Source: Bacteroidales bacterium
GTDB lineage: Bacteria; Bacteroidota; Bacteroidia; Bacteroidales; VadinHA17
Assembly (NCBI GenBank): GCA_017999895.1
Contig: JAGNKY010000010.1
Coordinates: 1-64,000, forward strand
Direction: 5' to 3'
DNA length: 64,000 nt
The notes beneath the pieces are model-generated. The model did no database searches. It saw nothing but the letters and a program-made list of their open reading frames with translations, and had not been told where the DNA came from. A program made the translations under genes and the position numbers. Within the stretch, counting starts at the first letter, position 1. Each line of letters opens with the position of its first letter. Of the stretch, positions 36,801-45,668 are shown piece after piece.

Positions 36801-38398
36801 ATAACCTTCGGGCAGGCACTTATACAGCTACTATAACCGATGTTTCGAATGCCACATGTATTCTTATGCCTCAGCCTGTATTTACACTAACCGAACCTGA
36901 CGTCCTGAAGATAGATGTTACAAAATCAATATCCAACGACGGCAATTATAATATTAATTGTAACGGCGGAACTGGAACGGTGGACATTAATGTCACAGGC
37001 GGCAGTCCAGGAAATTACAAATATAACTGGAGTACATCCGATGGTTCGGGAATAGTTCAGGGTATGGAAGATCAATATTCACTTACAGCCGGAACATATA
37101 ATATAGTTGTTACGGATTCTAACCTTTGTACTGCTGCAACGGAAATCATTCTCACTCAGCCTCAGGCTCTCACACTCTCTCTTGTGCCCACTCATATTAC
37201 ATGTGAAGCTCCGGGATTTGACAATGGCTCGATTGACCTGACTGTCACAGGAGGCGTTTCATCTTATAGCATTGCATGGTCGAATGGCGTTGTAACTGAA
37301 GATATAGCCAATCTGACGGAAGGCAATTACACAGTAATTGTGACTGATGCAAATGGTTGTCAGGCAACAGGTTCAATAAGGATAAACCTTCCACCACCTG
37401 TTGCATTTAATTCTGTTGTATCAGATTATAACGGATATAACATAAGCTGTTTGGGATATAACAACGGCTCTATTTCAATCAATCCGATCAGCGGAGAAGC
37501 GCCGTTCATATATTTCTGGCAGGGCCCTGACGGATTTACATCGTCGTCACAAAATATTTCGGGACTTAAGGCAGGTCAGTACATTCTTTTAATAACCGAT
37601 ATAAATTCCTGTATTGCAACGGAAGTATTTAACCTTACAGAACCCGGGAAGCTAGGGATGAACATAACTCTCTCAAAGAGCAACGACGGTAATTATAATA
37701 TCAATTGTGCAGGTGAAAGTGCCGGTTCAATTGATATCGAAGCAGTGAATGGTGTAGGTGCCGTAAGTTATCTATGGCCCGACGGATTTATGGGGAAATC
37801 ACGTTCAGGACTTTCGGCTGGCACATATAGAGTGATTGTAGTAGATCAGAACGGTTGTCATGCCGATACAGCAGTTACTCTTATTGAGCCTGACTCTATC
37901 AAAATAACTTTCAATGTCACCCGGGCATTTTGTCCCGACAGCCACGACGGTGAGATAAGTGTTGATATTGAAGGAGGTATTGCCGGCGGAGGTTACTCTT
38001 TAAGATGGTCGGACAATTCCACCGGTCAAATAATCTATGGAGTTTCAAAAGGAAGATACAGAATAAGGATTACAGATGTAAACGGATGTTCAGTGTCTGA
38101 TTCAATAGATATAGAGCCTCTTAATGAATCGTGTCTTATTATTCCAAAAGCATTCTCACCAAACGGAGATAATATCAATGATGTATGGAATATTGAGATG
38201 AAACATCTATATCCGGAGATTGAAGTGAAAATATTTAACAGATGGGGAGATCTATTATGGCGATCGGAGAAAGGGTATCCACAGCCATGGGACGGCAGAA
38301 GTAAAGGAGTATTGCTGCCGATTGATTCTTACCATTATATTATAGATCTTCATAATGGTACAAAGCCGATTATTGGTAATGTGACAATTGTGAGATAA
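33839..38398 (+). CDS. SprB-like repeat protein with type B T9SS sorting domain
   Basis: This 1519-residue protein has a signal peptide (hydrophobic run at about 22-35), a beta-rich N-terminal region, an immunoglobulin-like domain (about 345-430, with W-Y-K and D-E-G-D-Y-Y-C), a PKD-like stretch with paired cysteines, then nine SprB-type repeats (about 660-1420; pattern C-x-G-x2-x-G-S-I...G-G...W-S/T...G-L-x-A-G-T-Y...V-T-D-x-N-G-C). The C-terminus is a CHU_C/gliding-motility-associated domain: P-K-A-F-S-P-N-G-D-N-I-N-D-V-W, F-N-R-W-G and P-W-D-G. Such proteins are secreted by the T9SS and mounted on the cell surface. The start is a TTG at 33839 (a TTG at 33860 is also possible); no ATG lies upstream of the signal peptide. 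The PorP/SprF gene follows after 19 bp. Confidence 0.9.
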   Translation: MNSKHNILQQKRKAKVTFNNRFLIISCFMLISISSETLSQVITNNGASVSLANGIVVSSKDVVNTAGFLINNGVLNLSGSFTNTATTNGGNGIFRIGINWTNTGGIFNPGTSTVIFNGSVNQMIIRTGGETFYNLSLENTGSPGSEKLTLSNNVTVQNVLSMTTGNIDAGANRLFLQNTAASALNYNSVSGSRIFGKFERGVGQTANYLFPLGTIENYNPANLIFNNVNSSGTILSQFLTPPSIDSTGLPLPDPPDEVARVFQDGLWSFTSNGFSSNDFDVQLDAKGFTTFPIQDITRVIKRTSGSDWTLDGTHSPASGTTVFRDNLTGDISTLGTEFTLAQSRPRIIKQPDDIIVCEMSEAQFTIVATSTRTLTYTWYKEPGIKLTGVRYHIASDGTLTIISTVLADEGDYYCIVSDDYGNSTRSSSAHLGVNKRPIATATPSAQDHTCSNVAFTDIVLGETHGVPGTTYLWTRTQPEGITTVMPESGTVLNIGDFLAGTFINETDAPITVTFTIIPVGPSPTYCTGETIYATVTVNPTPRVIPVSAKDDICDLRNTDASRNNTQITLTTPTVTTMGVIRFDYYVTLSGSPGDLVGNSSPANDLPPEHVINYTYQNNTSTIQKVTYSITPKVNGLSCPVGPTVDYTVNVHALPLPRLPQSIDVLQPLTCTGGTGLAVLKAVISEGADPYHIVWRGPVGYYMEDRVIIENLSSGKYVVQVTDNNGCMRKDSIAIVPVLARGYINATIIPPGNYHVTCIGDSDGSIMVSAISGITPPYEFWVVRNSVDTILTGFFSDNLNLSDPTTYRLITGLPAGVYTLYIKDKNGCMEENPKSVTLRPPPPVTVTFGKSLYPGNYNISCRGYNDGSVWVNTITGGRGGYEYRWYTYDGSIPGPINTNRIDNITAGTYYLEVTDILGCKSTHSVTINEPEGVYLADYQLSFSRDSLFNISCNGGNNGSINITVSGGSGSYNFNWTGPNGFTASSEDLNNLRAGTYTATITDVSNATCILMPQPVFTLTEPDVLKIDVTKSISNDGNYNINCNGGTGTVDINVTGGSPGNYKYNWSTSDGSGIVQGMEDQYSLTAGTYNIVVTDSNLCTAATEIILTQPQALTLSLVPTHITCEAPGFDNGSIDLTVTGGVSSYSIAWSNGVVTEDIANLTEGNYTVIVTDANGCQATGSIRINLPPPVAFNSVVSDYNGYNISCLGYNNGSISINPISGEAPFIYFWQGPDGFTSSSQNISGLKAGQYILLITDINSCIATEVFNLTEPGKLGMNITLSKSNDGNYNINCAGESAGSIDIEAVNGVGAVSYLWPDGFMGKSRSGLSAGTYRVIVVDQNGCHADTAVTLIEPDSIKITFNVTRAFCPDSHDGEISVDIEGGIAGGGYSLRWSDNSTGQIIYGVSKGRYRIRITDVNGCSVSDSIDIEPLNESCLIIPKAFSPNGDNINDVWNIEMKHLYPEIEVKIFNRWGDLLWRSEKGYPQPWDGRSKGVLLPIDSYHYIIDLHNGTKPIIGNVTIVR

Positions 38399-38417
38399 TG
38401 ATTAATTTTATACTGTT

Positions 38418-39398
38418 TTGAAAAAGATAACTGTAATATTGATTATTGCAATCGCCGGGATAAATTTTGCAGATGCCCAGCAGCTGCCACTCTACAGTCA
38501 ATATCTGTATAATAAGTTTCTCATTAATCCATCAGTAGCAGGGAGTGATGGATACACAAGTTTTAATTTAACCGCACGTGAGCAATGGGTTGGCTATTCC
38601 GGAGCACCAAGGACATATTCGTTAAGCTGGCAGACAAGGTTTCTGAAAAGAAGTTATATTCTAAAACAGGTCAGTCCGAGGCGGCAGGTCTTCAGGCCAA
38701 AATCTGACGGCAAAGTAGGAATGGGAGGCTTCATCTTCAGCGATAAAAACGGTCTGGTAAGGAGGACGGGTTTTCAGATATCTTATGCATACCATACATG
38801 GCTACGACAGGAGACCCAACTTTCAATGGGACTTGCAATGACAGGATATCAATTCAAGATTGATGAAAGAGATTTGAGTTTTGAAGATTCTGATGAACCA
38901 TGGCTCAATAATGATTTGAGGAAAGGCGTGTTCATACCTGATGCCGCATTCGGTCTGCATTTACTCAATCCACGTTACACTTTCGGTTTTTCGGCCGACC
39001 AGCTTTTTGGTGCAGCGGCAAAATTAGGGAACGAGGCATATAAAAAATTCGAAATGAAACGCCACTATTATGTTTTCGGTACATACACATTTACCGATAT
39101 GAGGTATCATGAGCTCGAGCCGTCGGTATTGATAAAGATGTCTGAGCAATTGGAGCCCCAGTTGGATATTGGCGTTACATACATTTACAACCAGGCGCTA
39201 TGGGCCGGTATCACATACCGAACATGTGGTGTGCTGATTACAAACATAGGAGTGAAATATCAGAACCTCTGGATAGGATACGCATTCGATTTTTCATTCC
39301 AGGAGATACAGAGGCTTACTTATGGTTCACATGAGCTGACCATTGCCCTGAGGTTCGGCGATAGTTCAAGGCGTTACCGCTGGCTCGACAGGTACTAA
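38418..39398 (+). CDS. PorP/SprF family type IX secretion membrane protein
   Basis: This 326-residue outer-membrane protein has a signal peptide (about 1-20) and the family start Q-Q-L-P-L-Y-S-Q-Y-L-Y-N-K-F-L-I-N-P-S-V-A-G, followed by R-E-Q-W-V-G and alternating beta-barrel strands. PorP/SprF proteins pair with a type B substrate encoded next to them and help its secretion and surface attachment. That matches this gene's place 19 bp after the SprB-like gene. The start is a TTG at 38418; no in-frame ATG precedes the signal peptide. Confidence 0.93.
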   Translation: MKKITVILIIAIAGINFADAQQLPLYSQYLYNKFLINPSVAGSDGYTSFNLTAREQWVGYSGAPRTYSLSWQTRFLKRSYILKQVSPRRQVFRPKSDGKVGMGGFIFSDKNGLVRRTGFQISYAYHTWLRQETQLSMGLAMTGYQFKIDERDLSFEDSDEPWLNNDLRKGVFIPDAAFGLHLLNPRYTFGFSADQLFGAAAKLGNEAYKKFEMKRHYYVFGTYTFTDMRYHELEPSVLIKMSEQLEPQLDIGVTYIYNQALWAGITYRTCGVLITNIGVKYQNLWIGYAFDFSFQEIQRLTYGSHELTIALRFGDSSRRYRWLDRY

Positions 39399-39510
39399 GT
39401 GATTTACATATAAACGAATATTTTTTCATTTTGCATGGAGCAAGGGGCTCAGATAACAGGGCATGGAGCATAGAATGTTAATTATTGACTTCTATAGCAT
39501 ACTTTATCCT

Positions 39511-39575
39511 TTCACCACGGAAGGCACGGATTTGCACGGAGAGAATCCGTGTTGATCCGTGCTCCCCGTGGTGAA
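39511..39575. repeat. Long palindrome with ACCACGG/CCGTGGT ends, copy 1
   Basis: Outer arms TTCACCACGG (39511-39520) and CCGTGGTGAA (39566-39575) are perfect reverse complements. Inner arms GCACGGAT (39524-39531)/ATCCGTGC (39555-39562) and CACGGA (39535-39540)/TCCGTG (39546-39551) nest inside, giving a nearly continuous hairpin of 65 bp. A second copy lies at 39841. Similar elements are widespread in Bacteroidota intergenic regions. Confidence 0.8.
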
Positions 39576-39610
39576 TCGAAAATATATAAATCTCTTATGT
39601 CCCTGGAATC

Positions 39611-39632
39611 CAATCAATCAATCAATCAATCA
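39611..39632. repeat. AATC tetranucleotide microsatellite
   Basis: Five tandem copies of an AATC-type unit (caatcaatcaatcaatcaat). It lies outside coding sequence, so slippage would not change a protein directly. Confidence 0.75.
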
Positions 39633-39648
39633 TTACTACAAACGGCTC

Positions 39649-39746
39649 GCTCCTGCGGAGCTCAAAGAAAATGGTTAATGTCCTACGGACAAATGCTGAA
39701 TAATCCAATAATGCTCCGGCTATGGAACTATAAGCCCTGACGGGCT
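39649..39746. repeat. Cluster of three short regularly spaced hairpins
   Basis: GCTCC/GGAGC (39649-39661, loop TGC), TGTCC/GGACA (39679-39691, loop TAC) and AGCCC/GGGCT (39733-39746, loop TGAC) are perfect five-base stems in one intergenic stretch, with a weaker fourth at about 39711-39729. All share a C-C-x(3-4)-G-G centre. The pattern looks like a dispersed palindromic repeat family rather than chance. Confidence 0.55.
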
Positions 39747-39840
39747 AAATAACTTATAAAGATATCGGGTTTATAAAGATGGGCAGGGCAATGAATTCCC
39801 AAAAATGTTGAACAACAAGGTGCATCTAACTTTTTTCTTT

Positions 39841-39902
39841 TACCACGGAAGGCACGGATTGGCACGGAAGGAGCCCGTGTTAGTCAGTGCTCTCAGTGGT
39901 AT
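39841..39902. repeat. Long palindrome, copy 2 (decayed right arm)
   Basis: Starts with the same ACCACGGAAGGCACGGATT as copy 1 and in the same orientation. Its right arm (CCCGTGTTAGTCAGTGCTCTCAGTGGT) has several mismatches against the left arm, so the stem is weaker. It lies 330 bp from copy 1. Confidence 0.72.
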
Positions 39903-40018
39903 ATTATTTCTGTTTTCGTAAATGATGCATCTGAAATAAAAATTCTATAATTGATATAATTGATTAGGGGATGTTTAAATGTATGCCCAGAAAAGTTGCA
40001 AATAATAAACGAGAGAAT

Positions 40019-40921
40019 TCATTTATTGACTGTCGGCCTTATCACATAAACCAGAGAACTGCTTTTGTATTTGTCGAAAAGTGAAAGGAACGAAAATGCC
40101 ATTGCTTTAAAGATTCCTTTGATAAAGGGAAGGTGTGAGCCTTTGTTTTTCTCGCTTAAATAGGATATATAGAATACATCGGCATGCAGACGCTTGACTT
40201 CAGTAACTTCAAAACCTGCCTTCGACGCAATGAACGTAAATGAGTCAGGATTGAAATGCCACAGGTGGCGCGGCACATCGCGTGCTGCCCAGAATCTTTT
40301 GTAGTGGCGACTGTCGTGTGAGAAATTATTTGGAAGTGCGATGAGCGCCTGATGTTCAGATTTGAGCAGCCGGCGTACTTCAGTTAGTGTTTTCAACGGA
40401 TCATAAAGATGTTCCAGAACATGCCACATTGTTATGCAATCAAAAGAACTGTCAGCGAAGCTTTTAAGCATCCCCGGGCCAAAAGCTTTAATCCCATGTT
40501 TCTTTATAGAGTATTCTCTTGCCTTTTCATTTATCTCGATACCTGTGGCATCCCATCCCACCTTGTTCATATAAGCAGCAAAAGAACCAGTTCCGCTTCC
40601 TATATCCAGCAATATGCCGCGGTTTATTCCTGTTATTTTTTTCAAAGATGATTTCTTCCTTCCCAGCATTATTTTTCTCGTGAAATAATAAAGTTTATTT
40701 GTAAATGAGGTGCCGGAATCAGAATGTGAAATATAATTTTCTGATTCATAATAATCTGGCAACTCTTCTTCTGAAGGGTGATTCTGCGTAAATTCAAAAC
40801 GGCATTGCGGACATGTAAAGATTTCGAAGCTCTCCCCGCTGACCAGATAATCCTGGCATGTAAACAGATACTTTATTCCAGGGTTTTCGCAGAGAGGGCA
40901 TTCTTTATAATTCACCTTCAT
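40019..40921 (-). CDS. Class I SAM methyltransferase with N-terminal zinc-ribbon
   Basis: This 300-residue protein has an N-terminal zinc-ribbon-like segment (C8-P-L-C11 and C37-P-Q-C40) and a Methyltransf_23-type SAM domain (L-L-D-I-G-S-G-T-G at about 104-112, then M-W-H-V-L-E-H-L). Such proteins occur in surface-glycan clusters and probably methylate sugars; the real substrate is unknown. The ATG at 40921 overlaps the end of the YfhO-like gene by 17 bp; the tract has a TTG three bases further out. It is the last gene of the glycan cluster. Confidence 0.85.
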   Translation of the reverse strand: MKVNYKECPLCENPGIKYLFTCQDYLVSGESFEIFTCPQCRFEFTQNHPSEEELPDYYESENYISHSDSGTSFTNKLYYFTRKIMLGRKKSSLKKITGINRGILLDIGSGTGSFAAYMNKVGWDATGIEINEKAREYSIKKHGIKAFGPGMLKSFADSSFDCITMWHVLEHLYDPLKTLTEVRRLLKSEHQALIALPNNFSHDSRHYKRFWAARDVPRHLWHFNPDSFTFIASKAGFEVTEVKRLHADVFYISYLSEKNKGSHLPFIKGIFKAMAFSFLSLFDKYKSSSLVYVIRPTVNK

Positions 40922-43376
40922 CAATCACTTTTTTCTTTACCGGATATAAAAAATATCCGCATACGAGTATTATGAATAACACAGAACTTGCAAGTGATAT
41001 TTTTTCTCCGGTATAATATGATGTCGGTTTGAATGTGAATATTATTTCATGGCTTCCGGGCGGTATAATCATTGCTCTCAATACATAATTTGTACGGATT
41101 ATTGACGATTCACTGCCGTCGATATATGCTTTCCAGCCGGCAGGGTAATATATCTCGGAGAAAATAGCAAGTCGGGTTTCAGCGTTGTAAGCTTTGTACT
41201 TCAATTCGTTGGCTTTGTATGAAACAAGTGAGATACTATCGGTTGGAGAACTTCTGAAAGAAGTAGCAGGGATAAACGTGCTGAACTGCCGATCAATCAC
41301 TGCTTCTTTTAATGGTTCAATGATGCCTGTCATTCTAAGTTCCTCATTGGCATTTCTGACAAATATTGCAGTATCAACAAACCATGCATTACCCGAAGCA
41401 AACGTATTTCTTAAAGGAGACATATCTCGATTAATAATAAAATATTTTGTATTCAACATATTAAGTCCAGGCATATTTTTCATAGCTGGTTCGATTTGAG
41501 ATAATGAAGTTGCTTGTTGAAGAGTATTTGTAAAATTCATTATTTCAGGGTATAGCACTGAATCGATCAGCTCATTATATCGTTTCAATTTTGCGCCATG
41601 GTAGCCTCCAACCGAATAATGATAAAGCGATGTTGTAGCATCGTTAAATGGAGATACGGTGAGGTTGAGTACTCTAAAAATCGATTTATCCTGAAGTATC
41701 AGCGAATCTGCAACTGAAGGGGCAGAAAATTTTCTAATTGAAGAAGGAGTAACAAATTTATCGGCGTTGAGATACCGTTTATTTACAGGGAACATATCAA
41801 TAAGGAACAAAATGCCCAGAAGAATTGTGAAGTATTCTCTTTTGATTTTCCCTTTAATGAAATATGTAAGAAGTATTGCAGTTAGAACAATGAAAACAAG
41901 TGAACGGAAGGCATCTGCTCTGAGAAGTTCTATCCTGTCTTTTTTCATTGCGCTTGTAAGCCATGCAGGTAACTGGCTATTGCGTTCAGCGGGCGACAGG
42001 AATGAACCTGCAAGACCAGGGAAGACAAGAAAAATCAAAGCAATTCCACCGCTTATACCAAGTGCAATTTTCAAAGCTTTAAAAATTTCCTCCTTCGTGA
42101 CAGATTTATCGGTTATCTTTTTCACACCGAGAATTGCCAGAAGAGGCATACAGAATTCGGCAATTACCAGTATCATAGTCACGGCCCTGAATTTGTTATA
42201 TCCCGGGAAGTAGTTAAAAAAGAGGTTTGTAAGAGGCATAAAATTTTTTCCCCATGCCAGCATGACCGAAAGAAGTGTTGCTACAGCAAGCCACCATTTT
42301 ATTGGACCTTTGACAATTATTAATCCGATAATAAACAGAAATACAACAATAGCACCAACGTATACGGGTCCGTCGGTCCAGGGCTGTGTTCCCCAATAAC
42401 TGTGAAAGCTTTCTGCATATTGCGAAGCATTGTTAGCTCTTAATGCCCTCACTGTTTCAGAGTGAGAATCGAAAGGTCTATTGGCTCCTCCCTTGAAATT
42501 AGGAATAAGAAGTGTAAGAGTTTCGTCTATCCCATAGCTCCATTGAGTCGTATATTCCTTGTTTAGACCTTTTGCCCCGGCTGATTCTGGAAGGTCGAGG
42601 TCTGATTTTCCTCTTATTGAGTATTTTCCGTATTCATAAGTTGTCAGAAGTGAGGCCGAATTCATCCCTGCTGCAAGTATTACAGGGATAATCAGAACTG
42701 CGGATTTTTCGAAAAAAGCCGATATCTGCTTCTTGCGGGCCGAATAAATGAATTCGCAAACAATAAAAACTAAAACACATATAAGAGTGTAATATAATAT
42801 CTGCGGATGATTTTGCATAATTTGCAGAGAGAGGAAAAAAGCCAGCATAAGGCTTCCTTTCAGGATATCTTTCCGGTAACTATATAACACACCGCCGATA
42901 ACCGGAGCCATATAGGCAATGGTAAAAGCCTTTGTGTTATGTCCTGCTCCCAGAATGATAAAAAAATATGAGGAAAAGCCGTAAGCCAGGGCGCCGGCAA
43001 TAGCTGTACGATAATCAACTTTGAACAGAAGGAGCAACAGATAAAAGCCTGCCATAGTCAGGAAAACTGGTGCGACAGGCAATTTAAATATCTTTAATGC
43101 CGAATCAACATATTGCATGAGGTTTCCATGGTATTTTACACTTATAAGATATGCCGGCATTCCACCGAACATTACGTTTGTCCAGAGTGGCTCCTCACCA
43201 TATTTTTCCCTGTGTTCCCTTATTTCCCTCGCAGAGTTGGAAGCAACTGTTCCATCGTTGGTATGAAGTACTTTACCTTCAAGTACCGGATAAAAATAGA
43301 TAACGGCAACAAGAAGAAATATCAAAAGAGCCGTAATATGCGGCAGAGCTTTTTTAATTAAACTTTTTATCTGCAT
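40905..43376 (-). CDS. YfhO-like integral membrane protein (GT-C type)
   Basis: This 823-residue protein begins with a membrane helix (I-T-A-L-L-I-F-L-L-V-A-V-I-Y-F-Y-P), has about a dozen further helices up to about residue 540, a large soluble region, and a last helix near the C-terminus. An early loop with H-T-N-D-G-T and W-T-N-V-M-F-G-G-M-P matches the YfhO family, polytopic proteins related to GT-C glycosyltransferases that add sugars to surface polymers from lipid carriers. Position in a glycan cluster agrees. The specific sugar is unknown. The gene overlaps the methyltransferase downstream. Confidence 0.88.
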   Translation of the reverse strand: MQIKSLIKKALPHITALLIFLLVAVIYFYPVLEGKVLHTNDGTVASNSAREIREHREKYGEEPLWTNVMFGGMPAYLISVKYHGNLMQYVDSALKIFKLPVAPVFLTMAGFYLLLLLFKVDYRTAIAGALAYGFSSYFFIILGAGHNTKAFTIAYMAPVIGGVLYSYRKDILKGSLMLAFFLSLQIMQNHPQILYYTLICVLVFIVCEFIYSARKKQISAFFEKSAVLIIPVILAAGMNSASLLTTYEYGKYSIRGKSDLDLPESAGAKGLNKEYTTQWSYGIDETLTLLIPNFKGGANRPFDSHSETVRALRANNASQYAESFHSYWGTQPWTDGPVYVGAIVVFLFIIGLIIVKGPIKWWLAVATLLSVMLAWGKNFMPLTNLFFNYFPGYNKFRAVTMILVIAEFCMPLLAILGVKKITDKSVTKEEIFKALKIALGISGGIALIFLVFPGLAGSFLSPAERNSQLPAWLTSAMKKDRIELLRADAFRSLVFIVLTAILLTYFIKGKIKREYFTILLGILFLIDMFPVNKRYLNADKFVTPSSIRKFSAPSVADSLILQDKSIFRVLNLTVSPFNDATTSLYHYSVGGYHGAKLKRYNELIDSVLYPEIMNFTNTLQQATSLSQIEPAMKNMPGLNMLNTKYFIINRDMSPLRNTFASGNAWFVDTAIFVRNANEELRMTGIIEPLKEAVIDRQFSTFIPATSFRSSPTDSISLVSYKANELKYKAYNAETRLAIFSEIYYPAGWKAYIDGSESSIIRTNYVLRAMIIPPGSHEIIFTFKPTSYYTGEKISLASSVLFIILVCGYFLYPVKKKVIDEGEL

Positions 43377-43470
43377 TGTATAAATCTGATAAAGATTAAT
43401 TATTATGACAAAAGTATGTATTTATACAATTTATTTATAGAATGAATAGTATAATATTAATTTAAATGGG

Positions 43471-44688
43471 TTAACATAGAGAAGAGAGATATTCGACAAA
43501 TTCAGGAAATAGTTTATCTTCTCTGCATTTTTCCTCCCACGTTTGTCGTGCAGCGCTTCTGTATTCAAGGTAGTTATCGTTTCCGACAAGTTCTTCAATT
43601 TTTTTGGCCAGGTACGCAGGTTCAAAATTCAAAGGAATAATTATGCCGTTTTTTTCTGATACAATCTCAGGAGTGCCTCCTGCAGGTGTGGCAATAACAG
43701 GTATGCCGAAAGAAAGAGCCTCCATTACTGAAACCGGCACTCCTTCGGAACTGCTTACATTAATAAAAACATCTATCGTTGTATTTTTGTAATAACCAAT
43801 AAGTTCATCGTGGCTTACTACTCCGGGGAATTCATAAGAAATATTTGCTGGAAGTTGTGATGCCAGTCTTTCGACCTTTTTACGGTATTTACCGTCGCCG
43901 AAATGTACCCATTCGGCTTTTATAGTGAGATGTTTTAATGCCATTGCCAGAAGTTCCACACGCTTGACGGGTACAATATTCGAGCAGGAAACGATTCTTA
44001 TGCTCTCTCTTTTTTTGTAAGGATTTATTCCGTAATCTTTAGTTCCGATTCTTGAAAGAAAAATTTTTTCAGGTGGGATATTATATTTTTCCATCATATA
44101 ATTTTTACCGGTTTCGGAAACAGTAACGATTAAATCTGTTCTTTCGAGCTGTTTTTTTCTCCATGGGATGTAATTATTGTTTGTGTGCTCGTACAGGTCG
44201 GAGCCGTGAAATCTTACTGCTTTTTTTGAAATTACTTCTTCCGGTAGAAATGGTATTATCTGGCTCCAGCGGAGGCCCCAATAAAAATATAGTATATCAT
44301 TCTTATTGAAGAAATTAAGTAAGTTTTGCCTTTTTATTTCCGACATGAGTGTCCTTATGACAAGTAGATGAGTAAACCATATCCGGAATTTTGTAAATGA
44401 TTTCCATACTCTTGCATTCAAGCCTTCCGATAGAAAAGGAGCAATATTATAAGTGTTAAATATACCCTTAAAAAGAAGCTCCGGACTTCTTTTTGCTTTT
44501 ATCAGGGGAGGATTCAAAAGCTCGGCATTTTTAGGGATGGCTCGAATATTTTTATCAGTTCCTTTTTCAAAAGGGAGTATTGTAACTTTTTCGAATGACT
44601 TACACAAGTATTCAATCTCACTTTCGAGAAAAGCTTCAGATTTGCCGTATGGGTATCTGTCGGTAAATAATATTAATTTCCTTTTCAT
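43471..44688 (-). CDS. Glycosyltransferase family 4 protein
   Basis: This 405-residue GT-B enzyme transfers a sugar from an activated nucleotide donor. The C-terminal half carries S-S-E-G-V-P-V-S-V-M-E-A-L-S-F-G-I-P-V-I and A-T-P-A-G-G-T-P-E-I-V, the donor-binding E-x7-E region of GT4. V-R-F-H-G-S-D-L-Y-E marks the acceptor half. The ATG overlaps the stop of the methyltransferase upstream (ATGA), which implies translational coupling. Donor and acceptor are unknown. Confidence 0.9.
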   Translation of the reverse strand: MKRKLILFTDRYPYGKSEAFLESEIEYLCKSFEKVTILPFEKGTDKNIRAIPKNAELLNPPLIKAKRSPELLFKGIFNTYNIAPFLSEGLNARVWKSFTKFRIWFTHLLVIRTLMSEIKRQNLLNFFNKNDILYFYWGLRWSQIIPFLPEEVISKKAVRFHGSDLYEHTNNNYIPWRKKQLERTDLIVTVSETGKNYMMEKYNIPPEKIFLSRIGTKDYGINPYKKRESIRIVSCSNIVPVKRVELLAMALKHLTIKAEWVHFGDGKYRKKVERLASQLPANISYEFPGVVSHDELIGYYKNTTIDVFINVSSSEGVPVSVMEALSFGIPVIATPAGGTPEIVSEKNGIIIPLNFEPAYLAKKIEELVGNDNYLEYRSAARQTWEEKCREDKLFPEFVEYLSSLC

Positions 44689-45668
44689 ATCAAGCCTTGC
44701 TTTTTTTTCTTAAGGTAAAAGCAAGCCCAATCGCCCTGATTAATCTTATTGAGTCGTTTTGCTTCTTTGTCGAATTTTTTGATTTCTTTTTTTGTAAAAA
44801 TATTGTCAGAAGTTTCCATCGGCAGGTTCCTTAAATATTTTTCACTATCAGTGAATTGCAGATGTGTTGAATCATACACTACTGAGTCAATAATAAATCC
44901 TGATTTCTCTGCCAGAATTTCCATGCTTTGAGGAGTGTAAAGAAATAAATGCCTGGGAGCTTCTAAACCTGCCCAGTAATCTCTGTATTTATGCCATGCA
45001 AAAGAATCTGCCACAGGGATTCTGATTAGAACGCAGCCTTCAGGCTTAAGAAGTCTGTTAATATGATAAAGTATGAAGTAAGGGTCGGGCATATGTTCGA
45101 ATGAATGATGTAGCATGATAAAATCGTATTTGCCATTAATTTCCGAAACTTCCATTTTTTTTATTATCACACCTTCGGGGTAATTGATATCATTTTCAAT
45201 ATAAGGATCAATGCCAACCAGGTTCCTGAAACCGCTTCTGTAAAGCGAAAGAAGTTTTCTGCCTGAACCGGAGCCTATATCAAGAATGGATGAATCGAAA
45301 TTAATTTCTCGTTTTCTTATCCAGGGAAAAGGATTTTCAAAAAAAAGTGAAAGTACAAAACCTGTTATATTAAAGTATCCCATATAATATCTGATTAAGC
45401 TTTTTTTAAGGAAAGCATTAAACCAGTTTAATTTTGATGGGAAAACAGGTTGCTGAAATGAATAGTATTCTTCAGGATAATATTTATCCATATTTTCCGG
45501 GATCTCTTTTATTTGGATGCAGTGGCACCTCGAACAGATAAAATAGATAAATTCTTCACCTGTTGCAAATCGCCTTTCTCTGGCTATAAAAGGTTCATTG
45601 CCTTTTTCATTTCCGCATATTTTACATTTCATCTGCTGTTCAGGTGCCGAAGAGTCTTTTTCCGTCAT
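44685..45668 (-). CDS. Class I SAM methyltransferase with N-terminal zinc-ribbon (second)
   Basis: This 327-residue protein has the same plan as the one ending at 40019: cysteines C15-K-I-C18 and C45-x2-C48-x-C50, then a SAM motif I-L-D-I-G-S-G-S-G (about 128-136) and L-H-H-S-F-E-H-M-P. The ATG at 45668 is preferred over an in-frame ATG 39 bp upstream because it overlaps the stop of the previous gene as ATGA; the longer form would overlap it by 43 bp. Probably modifies a sugar in the surface glycan made by this cluster. Confidence 0.86.
   Translation of the reverse strand: MTEKDSSAPEQQMKCKICGNEKGNEPFIARERRFATGEEFIYFICSRCHCIQIKEIPENMDKYYPEEYYSFQQPVFPSKLNWFNAFLKKSLIRYYMGYFNITGFVLSLFFENPFPWIRKREINFDSSILDIGSGSGRKLLSLYRSGFRNLVGIDPYIENDINYPEGVIIKKMEVSEINGKYDFIMLHHSFEHMPDPYFILYHINRLLKPEGCVLIRIPVADSFAWHKYRDYWAGLEAPRHLFLYTPQSMEILAEKSGFIIDSVVYDSTHLQFTDSEKYLRNLPMETSDNIFTKKEIKKFDKEAKRLNKINQGDWACFYLKKKKQGLI

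Larger units (their letters stand above)
39399..40018. other. 620-bp intergenic region made mostly of small repeats
   Basis: No gene is supported here. It holds a 10-bp direct repeat GCATGGAGCA (39433-39442 and 39461-39470), two ACCACGG-type palindromes (39511-39575 and 39841-39902), an AATC tetranucleotide tract (39611-39632) and three short hairpins (39649-39746). Two convergent transcription units end on its borders, and no clear terminator with a T-run was seen. Confidence 0.7.

Noticed and set aside
39611..39632. AATC repeats as a phase-variation switch
   Set aside because: The tract lies outside any coding frame or recognisable promoter, so slippage has no visible effect.
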